Positions 24,783 to 30,529 of a DNA stretch of 30,529 nucleotides are shown here, one piece after another (positions within the stretch are counted from its first letter, which is position 1; each line of letters opens with the position of its first letter). The stretch comes from Bacillota bacterium (GTDB taxonomy: Bacteria > Bacillota_A > Clostridia > Lachnospirales > WQUN01). The position numbers and the translations under genes are program-made. The notes below the pieces were generated by a model that was not told the origin of the DNA, did no database searches, and saw only the letters and a program-made list of their open reading frames with translations. The stretch is from the NCBI GenBank assembly GCA_009786175.1, contig WQTQ01000219.1, positions 1-30,529 of the forward strand, written 5' to 3'.

Positions 24783-24871
24783 AAGCGACTCCGTCGCTTC
24801 CCGCAGGCGAAGCCGAGGAAGCGGAAGCGGGGTTTGCCCGCTGTAGCGGCGGGGTTTGGGGCAGAGCCCCA
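24783..24871. repeat. GC-rich cluster of four small hairpins
   Basis: Stems: AAGCGAC/GTCGCTT (24783-24789, 24793-24799), tandem GGAAGC units (24817-24828) that can pair with GCTTCC at 24796-24801, CCGC/GCGG (24838-24849) and TGGGGC/GCCCCA (24857-24871). The block is much richer in GC than the surrounding intergenic DNA and sits right before the oxidoreductase ribosome binding site. Possibly an inserted repeat; no known riboswitch was recognised. Confidence 0.6.
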
Positions 24872-24895
24872 TTAAAATAAAAGGAGGCAATCAAA

Positions 24896-25897
24896 ATGGA
24901 AAAGTTGCGTATCGGCCTAATTGGCTGCGGTGGGATTATGAACCACCACATGAACGGTGTACTAACCTTTGACGACGTGGAAATAGTAGCGGTGGCAGAC
25001 CCGCTAAAAGAACGTACAGACGCAATGATGAAACGTACCGGTGCAACGCGGGCGTATTCTGGCCACATGGAATTGTTCGAGCATGAAGACAAGCTTGACG
25101 CGGTTTATATCTGTGTAGAGCCTACTGCCCACAATAATATTGAAGAAACAGCAATTGCCCGCGGCTTACCATTTTTAACAGAAAAGCCGATGACACTGGA
25201 CATGTCCCAGGGCGAAGCAATTGCCAAGGCCGTGGAAGCAAAAGGGCTTGTTACATGCGTTGGCTTCCAGGACAGGTATTTGGACATTGTACAGCAGGCA
25301 AAAGAAGAGCTTGCAGACATGCAGGTTGGTATGGTGTACGGTTCCTGGATTGGCGGCGTACCGCAAGTATGGTGGTGGATGCGTAAAGATACTTGCGGCG
25401 GCCAGCTGCTGGAGCAGAACATTCACTTGGTAGACCTGCTAAGGTATTTCTTTGGGGAAGCAGAAAGCGTTTTTGCAACCTGTGGTCGTGGGCTAATATC
25501 CAAAGATGAGTTCCCAAGTACCTTGCCCGCCTACGACACAGACGATTTCTCCAGCGCGATGATTACATTCAAAAACGGCCTTACGGCAAACCTGATGTCC
25601 GGTTGCTTTGTAAAAGGCGGCGGCAACCCAATCCGCAACGGCTTGACAATTATTGGCCGTGAAAAATCCCTGGAATATTCCCTTCGGGACAGCTTGACGG
25701 TTTACACATCCGAAACACAAAAAAAATATAAGCGTGAGGTAGACCAAAGTCTTCGCCATGACAGAGCGTTCCTGGACGCGGTAAGGGCAAAAGACCCAAC
25801 AGCGGTACTTTCCCCATACTCAGACGCACTAAAAACATTAATATTATCCGACGCGGCAAACCGCTCTATGGAAAGCGGCACGCTGATAAAATTATAA
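24896..25897 (+). CDS. Gfo/Idh/MocA family oxidoreductase
   Basis: A cytoplasmic NAD(P)-dependent sugar or polyol dehydrogenase of 333 aa. The N-terminal Rossmann fold shows GLIGCGGIM (residues 5-13) and the family signature EKPMTLD near residue 97. The C-terminal substrate domain has GGQLLEQNIHLVDLLRY, whose His and Asp sit at the catalytic position (HxxD). RBS GGAGG at 24883-24887. The TIM-barrel isomerase gene follows after 10 bp, a pairing typical of sugar-acid, inositol or keto-sugar pathways. Which sugar it oxidises cannot be told from the sequence. Confidence 0.92.
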   Translation: MEKLRIGLIGCGGIMNHHMNGVLTFDDVEIVAVADPLKERTDAMMKRTGATRAYSGHMELFEHEDKLDAVYICVEPTAHNNIEETAIARGLPFLTEKPMTLDMSQGEAIAKAVEAKGLVTCVGFQDRYLDIVQQAKEELADMQVGMVYGSWIGGVPQVWWWMRKDTCGGQLLEQNIHLVDLLRYFFGEAESVFATCGRGLISKDEFPSTLPAYDTDDFSSAMITFKNGLTANLMSGCFVKGGGNPIRNGLTIIGREKSLEYSLRDSLTVYTSETQKKYKREVDQSLRHDRAFLDAVRAKDPTAVLSPYSDALKTLILSDAANRSMESGTLIKL

Positions 25898-25907
25898 GGA
25901 GCCAGCC

Positions 25908-26663
25908 ATGAAACTATCTGTATGCCTTAACTCCGTCACGGGCCAGCTAAGCAGGGCAGACGCAATGTTACTTGCCAAAAAGCTGGGCTATTCCGCCGTA
26001 GAGTTTTGGGAAGGCAGCGGCTTCCCCGTAGACGAGTACAAGAACACATTGGAGGAAACCGGCTTAACCCTGGCAAGCATGGGCGGCGGCGGTAACCTTG
26101 TAGATGCCGCAAAGCGAAATGAATTTGTAGAAAGCGTTAAAACGGCCCTTGTCAATGCCAAAATTTTAGGCGCGAAGGGCATGATTGCCACCGCCGGGCA
26201 AGAGCTGGAAGGCGTATCCCGGGACAGCCAAAAACAATCCATAGTAGACGGTTTGAAAGAGGCCGCCAAGCTTATTGCCGGTACAGGCGTCAAAATGTAC
26301 CTGGAGCCGCTGAATATCTTGGTAGACCATAAGGGATATTTCCTGTACCGTTCCTGTGAAGCCTTTGAAATTATACGGGAGGTAAACAGCCCGGACGTTA
26401 AAGTGCTGTTTGATATTTATCACCAGCAAATTACGGAGGGACACCTTATTTCCAACATAACAAACAACATCGACTTAATTGGTCATTTCCACGTGGCAGG
26501 CAACCCCGGACGCGGAGAGCCGTATCTTGGCGAAATTAATTACCGGGAAGTGTTCCGCGCCATAGACGAAGCAGGTTATACAGGCTATGCAGGCCTGGAA
26601 TACTGGGCGCGTAGGGATAACATGGAAGAATCGCTTAAGCGTTGTTTAGAGATTGTGAGGTAG
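25908..26663 (+). CDS. Sugar isomerase/epimerase TIM barrel (hydroxypyruvate isomerase-like)
   Basis: A 251-aa metal-dependent TIM barrel of the AP-endonuclease-2/xylose isomerase-like superfamily. Expected metal or substrate residues are seen: the Glu in AVEFWEG, the Glu in MYLEPLN, Asp and His in VLFDIYHQQ, His in GHFHVAGNPGRGEP, and the last Glu in GLEYW. The HFHVAGNPGR and FDIYHQQ forms are closest to hydroxypyruvate isomerase and related proteins, but 3-keto-sugar isomerases or epimerases paired with Gfo/Idh oxidoreductases look similar, and the context favours that reading. It starts 10 bp after the oxidoreductase with GGAG upstream. A family B hairpin with a T-tract follows. Confidence 0.9.
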   Translation: MKLSVCLNSVTGQLSRADAMLLAKKLGYSAVEFWEGSGFPVDEYKNTLEETGLTLASMGGGGNLVDAAKRNEFVESVKTALVNAKILGAKGMIATAGQELEGVSRDSQKQSIVDGLKEAAKLIAGTGVKMYLEPLNILVDHKGYFLYRSCEAFEIIREVNSPDVKVLFDIYHQQITEGHLISNITNNIDLIGHFHVAGNPGRGEPYLGEINYREVFRAIDEAGYTGYAGLEYWARRDNMEESLKRCLEIVR

Positions 26664-26682
26664 GAAAAGCTAACAATAACTC

Positions 26683-26734
26683 AAAATTCAGTTGGTCCCA
26701 AAATTGGACCAGCTGAATTTTGGTGAATTTTTTT
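26683..26734 (+). terminator. Family B repeat copy 2, acting as a terminator
   Basis: A 16-bp stem, AAAATTCAGTTGGTCC (26683-26698) with 26706-26721 (one T-G pair), loop CAAAATT. Seven T residues lie at 26728-26734, six bases past the stem. The core is the same as at 12652-12684. It lies 19 bp after the isomerase stop codon and insulates the S10 operon promoter. Confidence 0.72.
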
Positions 26735-26752
26735 GCTTTCCAAAAAAAATGT

Positions 26753-26781
26753 TTGACTTTCGTTCGTTATTCGTGTATGAT
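26753..26781 (+). promoter_or_regulatory. S10 operon promoter
   Basis: TTGACT (26753-26758), 17-nt spacer, TATGAT (26776-26781). Near-consensus sigma-A promoter. The start would be near 26788, leaving a leader of about 160 nt before rpsJ. Confidence 0.78.
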
Positions 26782-26787
26782 TCTTTC

Positions 26788-26950
26788 TTGTGGCGATATC
26801 TTCAGGTCTTGTCACATGGTAACATTCATATGTCTGCAAAATTTTTAAATTATTAATTGTGACACGCCCGGTTGCGTGAACAAAAAAGTGTAGACCAATG
26901 TGATATTTGAAATAATATTAACGGTACTGCGCAAAGTGGAGGAATAACAC
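26788..26950 (+). promoter_or_regulatory. S10 operon leader
   Basis: Untranslated leader of about 160 nt. A short stem CACGC/GCGTG (26863-26867, 26874-26878, loop CCGGTT) is visible, and GGAGG (26938-26942) precedes rpsJ. In gamma-proteobacteria the S10 leader binds L4; I cannot show the same structure here. Confidence 0.45.
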
Positions 26951-27262
26951 ATGCAAAACCAAAAAATTCGTATCAATCTAAAAGCTTATGACCACAAGCT
27001 TATCGACCAATCGGTGGTTCAGATCATTGACACAGCCAAGCGCACAGGTGCCAGTGTGTCGGGTCCCATTCCCCTGCCTACTAAGAAGGAAGTAGTTACA
27101 ATTCTTAGGGCGGTACACAAATATAAAGATTCACGTGAGCAGTTCGAGTCACGTACGCACAAGCGTCTTATCGACATCTTGATGCCAACCCCCAAAACTG
27201 TAGATGCTCTACAAAGGCTGGACTTGCCGGACGGCGTAGATATCTCTGTTAAAATTATGTAA
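26951..27262 (+). CDS. rpsJ: 30S ribosomal protein S10
   Basis: S10 is a protein of the 30S head and also the NusE transcription factor. The 103-aa length is standard. The N-terminus [17 protein letters not shown] and the segment [10 protein letters not shown] are diagnostic. First gene of the S10 operon; ATG 26951 with GGAGG at 26938-26942. rplC follows after 14 bp. Confidence 0.99.
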   Translation: MQNQKIRINLKAYDHKLIDQSVVQIIDTAKRTGASVSGPIPLPTKKEVVTILRAVHKYKDSREQFESRTHKRLIDILMPTPKTVDALQRLDLPDGVDISVKIM

Positions 27263-27276
27263 GTCGGAGGCGCCAC

Positions 27277-27918
27277 ATGTTAAAAAAAGCAATTTTAGCC
27301 AGGAAGTTAGGCATGACCCAAGTGTTTACAGAAAATGGCACGGTAATTCCGGTAACAGTGTTGGAAGCCGGCCCCTGCACAGTGGTGCAGCGCAAAACGG
27401 TTGAAAAAGACGGGTACGCCGCCCTACAAGTGGGTTTTGGCGATATCCGCCCTAAATTAGTTAACAAGCCCGCAAAGGGTCATTTCGAAGCCAATTTGGG
27501 CGCAGGTGCCGCTCCTCGTCGGGTTCTTCGCGAACTAAGATTAGAAGATTGCGACGCTTACGAAGTCGGTTCGGAAATTAAAGCGGACATGTTCACCGCA
27601 GGTGATCATGTGGATATTAGCGGAACATCTAAAGGTAAGGGTTTCCAGGGTGCCATTAAGCGTCACAACCAGCGCAAAGGCCCAATGACTCACGGTTCTA
27701 AGTACCATAGGGGCTTGGGTTCCATGGGTTCCGGTACTACGCCGGGTAGGGTTCGTAAAGGCAAGAAAGCACCGGGTCACATGGGTGCGGAAGCTGTTAC
27801 TGTGCAAAACCTGGAAGTTGTCCGCACAGACGCTGAAAAGAACTTGATTCTTGTAAGAGGTGCTGTACCGGGCATTAAAGGTGCCTTGGTAGTTGTAAAA
27901 AGCACATGTAAAGTATAA
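27277..27918 (+). CDS. rplC: 50S ribosomal protein L3
   Basis: L3 is an early-assembling 50S protein that reaches the peptidyl transferase centre. The 213-aa sequence shows the family start [12 protein letters not shown], the conserved [13 protein letters not shown], and the [13 protein letters not shown] loop that approaches the catalytic centre. ATG 27277 is preceded by GGAGG. Second gene of the operon, with rplD 26 bp downstream. Confidence 0.99.
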   Translation: MLKKAILARKLGMTQVFTENGTVIPVTVLEAGPCTVVQRKTVEKDGYAALQVGFGDIRPKLVNKPAKGHFEANLGAGAAPRRVLRELRLEDCDAYEVGSEIKADMFTAGDHVDISGTSKGKGFQGAIKRHNQRKGPMTHGSKYHRGLGSMGSGTTPGRVRKGKKAPGHMGAEAVTVQNLEVVRTDAEKNLILVRGAVPGIKGALVVVKSTCKV

Positions 27919-27944
27919 GCACGACGAGCGAAGGAGTTGTAATC

Positions 27945-28565
27945 GTGGCTACAGTAGATGTAAAAAACATCCAAGGTCAAACAGTGGGTAAAATCGACCT
28001 AGAGCCTACCATCTTTGATGTAGAGATAAATGAACACGCTGTTCATATGGCGGTTGTTCAGTACTTGGCTAACCAGCGTCAGGGTACAAAAAGCACTAAG
28101 ACCCGTGCGGAAGTGCGCGGTGGCGGTCGTAAGCCTTGGAGACAAAAAGGCACAGGGCGCGCTCGTCAAGGCAGTACCCGTTCTCCTCAATGGGTAGGCG
28201 GTGGCGTGGTATTTGCCCCAAAGCCAAGGGATTTTTCCTTTAAGCTGAACAAAAAGCTTAAAAGGCTGGCTCTTAAGTCTGTATTAACAGATAAGGTGAA
28301 ACAAGGCAACTTAGTAGTTTTGGAAAGCCTTGACCTGCCGGAAATTAAAACAAAAGCTATGGTAAATGTTTGTTCAAGCCTAGAGCTTGGCAAGGCATTA
28401 TTTGTAATGAGTGGCAGCAACACCAATGTAATGCTGTCTGCAAGAAACATCCCGACGGTTAAAACTGCAGGCGTTAACACAATAAACGTCTACGATATTC
28501 TAAATCATGAAAACTTAGTTATAACCAAGGAAGCAGTTGAAAAAATTCAGGAGGTGTATGTATAA
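27945..28565 (+). CDS. rplD: 50S ribosomal protein L4
   Basis: L4 lines the ribosomal exit tunnel and, in some bacteria, represses its own operon. The tunnel-loop motif GGGRKPWRQKGTGRARQG is present near residues 60-77. Length 206 aa is normal. It starts with GTG (27945) after AAGGAG. Its stop codon shares one base with the rplW start (TAATG), so the two are translationally coupled. Confidence 0.99.
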   Translation: MATVDVKNIQGQTVGKIDLEPTIFDVEINEHAVHMAVVQYLANQRQGTKSTKTRAEVRGGGRKPWRQKGTGRARQGSTRSPQWVGGGVVFAPKPRDFSFKLNKKLKRLALKSVLTDKVKQGNLVVLESLDLPEIKTKAMVNVCSSLELGKALFVMSGSNTNVMLSARNIPTVKTAGVNTINVYDILNHENLVITKEAVEKIQEVYV

Positions 28566-28867
28566 TGGCCAACTTGCAATATTACGACATTATTCTAAAG
28601 CCTCTTATGACAGAGAAGAGCATGAGCCTTTTGGAAAGTAACACATATTCATTCTATGTCCATCCAAAGGCAACAAAGACACAAATAAAAGAAGCGGTAG
28701 AAAAGCTTTTTGCCGGTACAAAAGTGGAGCGTGTAAATACACTGATTACCAGCCCTAAAAAACGCCAGCGCCGCGGCTTTCTGCCGGGTAAAACAGTACA
28801 GCGTAAAAAAGCTATTGTTACACTAACCCCCGGCAGCCGCCAGATAGAATATTTCGAAGGTATTTAA
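28565..28867 (+). CDS. rplW: 50S ribosomal protein L23
   Basis: L23 sits at the tunnel exit and is the docking site for trigger factor and SRP. The 100-aa length is standard, with the N-terminal IILKPLMTEKS motif and the basic loop KKRQRRGFLPGK. GGAGGTG within the end of rplD (28550-28556) is its ribosome binding site. rplB follows 16 bp later. Confidence 0.98.
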   Translation: MANLQYYDIILKPLMTEKSMSLLESNTYSFYVHPKATKTQIKEAVEKLFAGTKVERVNTLITSPKKRQRRGFLPGKTVQRKKAIVTLTPGSRQIEYFEGI

Positions 28868-28883
28868 GGAAGGAGTATGACAC

Positions 28884-29717
28884 ATGGGTGTAAAACGTTA
28901 TAGGCCCTTAACCCCTTCCCAAAGGCAAATGACCGTTTCCGACTTTGCGGAAATAACAAAGTCAAAGCCTGAGAAAAGCCTTGTGCAGCATCTGCCTACA
29001 CACAGCGGGCGCAACGGGCAAGGTAAAATAACAGTTCGCCACAGGGGTGGCGGGGCAAAAATTAAGTATCGCATTATTGATTTTAAACGCAACAAAGACG
29101 GTATCCCGGCAAAAGTACATGCTGTAGAATACGATCCAAACCGCACAGCAAATATCGCACTTCTTCACTATGTAGACGGCGAAAAGCGTTACATCCTGGC
29201 ACCAATCGGTGTTAAAGTTGGCGATATGCTGATGAGCGGCGAGGAAGCCGAGGTTCGCCCCGGTAACGCGCTTCCTATGAGGTTTATCCCCGTAGGTACA
29301 GAAATTCACAATATTGAAATGAAATTGGGCCGCGGCGGCCAGTTGGTTCGCTCTGCAGGCAACGTAGCACAGCTAATGGCCAAAGACGAAAAATATGCAA
29401 CTGTGCGTCTTCCCTCCGGGGAAATGCGTCTTGTGCCCGTACACTGTCGCGCTACAATCGGTCAAGTAGGCAACCAAGATCACGAGCTTATCAACGTTGG
29501 TAAAGCAGGTAAGAAGCGTCACATGGGTATTCGCCCCACAGTTCGCGGTTCTGTTATGAACCCGAACGATCACCCCCACGGCGGCGGTGAGGGACGTGCT
29601 CCAATCGGTCGTTCCGCACCTTCTACCCCTTGGGGTAAGCCGGCACTTGGCTACAAAACCCGTAAGAAAAACAAGCAAAGTAATAAATATATCGTTCGCA
29701 AGCGTGGTTCGAAATAG
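28884..29717 (+). CDS. rplB: 50S ribosomal protein L2
   Basis: L2 is a core 23S rRNA-binding protein next to the peptidyl transferase centre. The sequence shows [16 protein letters not shown] in the first 60 residues and the hallmark [13 protein letters not shown] near residue 225, which contains the functionally important His. Length 277 aa is typical. GGAG precedes the ATG; rpsS follows after 14 bp. Confidence 0.99.
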   Translation: MGVKRYRPLTPSQRQMTVSDFAEITKSKPEKSLVQHLPTHSGRNGQGKITVRHRGGGAKIKYRIIDFKRNKDGIPAKVHAVEYDPNRTANIALLHYVDGEKRYILAPIGVKVGDMLMSGEEAEVRPGNALPMRFIPVGTEIHNIEMKLGRGGQLVRSAGNVAQLMAKDEKYATVRLPSGEMRLVPVHCRATIGQVGNQDHELINVGKAGKKRHMGIRPTVRGSVMNPNDHPHGGGEGRAPIGRSAPSTPWGKPALGYKTRKKNKQSNKYIVRKRGSK

Positions 29718-29731
29718 GAGGTTTTGTCAAT

Positions 29732-30016
29732 ATGGGCAGATCATTAAAAAAAGGGCCGTTCGTAGACGACCACCTAATGAAAAAAGTTTTAGCGCAGGGT
29801 AATGCAACCAACAGCCAAGTAATAAAAACTTGGTCACGCCGCTCAACTATTTTTCCGGAAATGATAGGTTTTACCATAGCTGTTCATGATGGGCGCAAGC
29901 ACGTGCCTGTATACATTACAGAAGATATGGTTGGTCACAAGCTTGGCGAGTTTGCCTCAACCCGCACTTATCGCGGCCATGGTAAAGACGCTGAAAAAAG
30001 AAGTAAAGCAAGGTAG
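29732..30016 (+). CDS. rpsS: 30S ribosomal protein S19
   Basis: S19 binds in the 30S head near the decoding site with S13. The 94-aa protein begins with the diagnostic [15 protein letters not shown] and contains [14 protein letters not shown] and HKLGEFA. AGGAGG lies upstream of ATG 29732. rplV starts 12 bp after its stop. Confidence 0.99.
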   Translation: MGRSLKKGPFVDDHLMKKVLAQGNATNSQVIKTWSRRSTIFPEMIGFTIAVHDGRKHVPVYITEDMVGHKLGEFASTRTYRGHGKDAEKRSKAR

Positions 30017-30028
30017 GAGGGCAAGGAA

Positions 30029-30415
30029 ATGGCAGGTTCAAGAAGCCAGTATAAACAGCAGCGCAATAAGGAAAATCGCGAAAAGCGTCCTCATGCGATT
30101 CATAAATTTGCCCGCATATCAGACCGTAAGGCACGCATTGTCCTAGAGCAAATTAAAGGCAAAGGTGTAGAGCAGGCAGCGGCAATTTTACAGTTTAACC
30201 CAAGATACGGTGCGGTTCTTGTAGGCAAAGTGCTTAAATCAGCGGTTGCCAACGCAGAAGAAAATCACTCATTAGATGCGTCTGGGTTATACGTACAAGA
30301 AGTTTTTGCGGACCAGGGTCCAACCCTGAAACGTATTCAGCCACGCGCCAAAGGCCGTGCATATCGCATAAACAAGCGCACAAGTCACATCACTATTATT
30401 TTAAACGAGAGGTGA
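30029..30415 (+). CDS. rplV: 50S ribosomal protein L22
   Basis: L22 forms part of the exit-tunnel constriction, where macrolide-resistance changes arise. The 128-aa protein has the core [17 protein letters not shown] and the C-terminal tunnel-hairpin region [18 protein letters not shown]. The N-terminal ~20 residues ([18 protein letters not shown]) form a basic extension beyond the usual start of the family core. GGAGG lies upstream of ATG 30029. Confidence 0.98.
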   Translation: MAGSRSQYKQQRNKENREKRPHAIHKFARISDRKARIVLEQIKGKGVEQAAAILQFNPRYGAVLVGKVLKSAVANAEENHSLDASGLYVQEVFADQGPTLKRIQPRAKGRAYRINKRTSHITIILNER

Positions 30416-30419
30416 ACAC

Positions 30420-30529
30420 ATGGGTCAAAAAGTAAACCCTCATGGCTTGCGCCTGGGAATTAACAAGGAATGGGATTCCGTGTGGTATGCAGAGAAAGAC
30501 TTCGCAAAGTTCATCTTGGAAGACCACAA
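30420..30529 (+). CDS. rpsC: 30S ribosomal protein S3, partial (cut by window end)
   Basis: The first 36 codons of S3, an mRNA-entry-channel protein with helicase function. The N-terminus [13 protein letters not shown] is diagnostic. It starts 4 bp after the rplV stop with GAGGTGA overlapping that stop. The gene continues past the end of the window, as expected from the conserved operon order. Confidence 0.97.
   Translation, partial: MGQKVNPHGLRLGINKEWDSVWYAEKDFAKFILEDH

Noticed and set aside
26788..26950. L4-responsive structure in the S10 leader
   Set aside because: Only one 5-bp stem is clear; no match to a known S10 leader fold could be shown by eye.
1..30529. CRISPR array, prophage or classical insertion sequence
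   Set aside because: No regularly spaced direct repeats, phage genes or transposase genes were seen on either strand.

Overview
The window reads as a chromosomal segment of a low-to-mid GC, Gram-positive, probably spore-forming Clostridia-type Firmicute. The evidence is the amidase-tilS-hpt-ftsH gene order, a YtfJ/GerW-type sporulation protein beside a DUF2953 protein (as in Bacillus ytfI-ytfJ), a CotH-like lipoprotein, strong purine-rich ribosome binding sites, frequent GTG/TTG starts, and LplB/YtcP-type sugar permeases. I saw no tRNA, rRNA or CRISPR array.

Layout. (1) 1-1789: a palindromic repeat, a sigma-A-type promoter and a CotH-like lipoprotein gene with its terminator. (2) 1766-3908, minus strand: der and plsY. 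(3) 3950-4001: two divergent promoters that appear to share one palindromic -35 box. (4) 4041-11001: a seven-gene housekeeping run (cell-wall amidase, tilS, hpt, ftsH, DUF1461, DUF2953, ytfJ-like) with very short gaps or small overlaps. (5) 10904-12643: an S66 LD-carboxypeptidase gene (minus, overlapping ytfJ antisense by 98 bp) and a divergent Antibiotic_NAT-family acetyltransferase. (6) 12652-26663: a carbohydrate-uptake and processing island. It holds an intracellular GH9-like protein, a GIY-YIG gene inside an inverted-repeat element, two CUT1 permeases and their lipoprotein binding protein, a large membrane-anchored protein with two binding-protein-like halves, an internally deleted DUF5060/DUF4038/DUF5605-type protein, a cellobiose 2-epimerase-like enzyme, a Gfo/Idh/MocA oxidoreductase and a hydroxypyruvate-isomerase-like TIM barrel. 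(7) 26753-end: promoter, leader and the start of the S10 ribosomal operon (rpsJ-rplC-rplD-rplW-rplB-rpsS-rplV-rpsC, the last cut by the window edge).

How it fits together. The sugar island looks built to import an oligosaccharide (binding lipoprotein plus two permeases; no ATPase gene here, so a shared MsmX-type ATPase is likely) and to process it in the cytoplasm by the GH9-like protein, the epimerase and the oxidoreductase/isomerase pair. The substrate cannot be read from the sequence; the epimerase hints at beta-1,4-linked gluco- or manno-disaccharides.

The most notable signals are: a compact element (15182-15582) in which a 100-aa GIY-YIG nuclease gene is enclosed by ~38-41 bp inverted repeats, one of which supplies the 3' end of the GH9-like gene; two dispersed hairpin families, each present twice in intergenic DNA, plus a perfect 11-bp palindrome inside tilS; a tandem-duplicated solute-binding-like protein paired with an internally deleted glycosidase-like gene; a GH9 homologue lacking the usual catalytic Glu motif; and the shared -35 divergent promoter pair.
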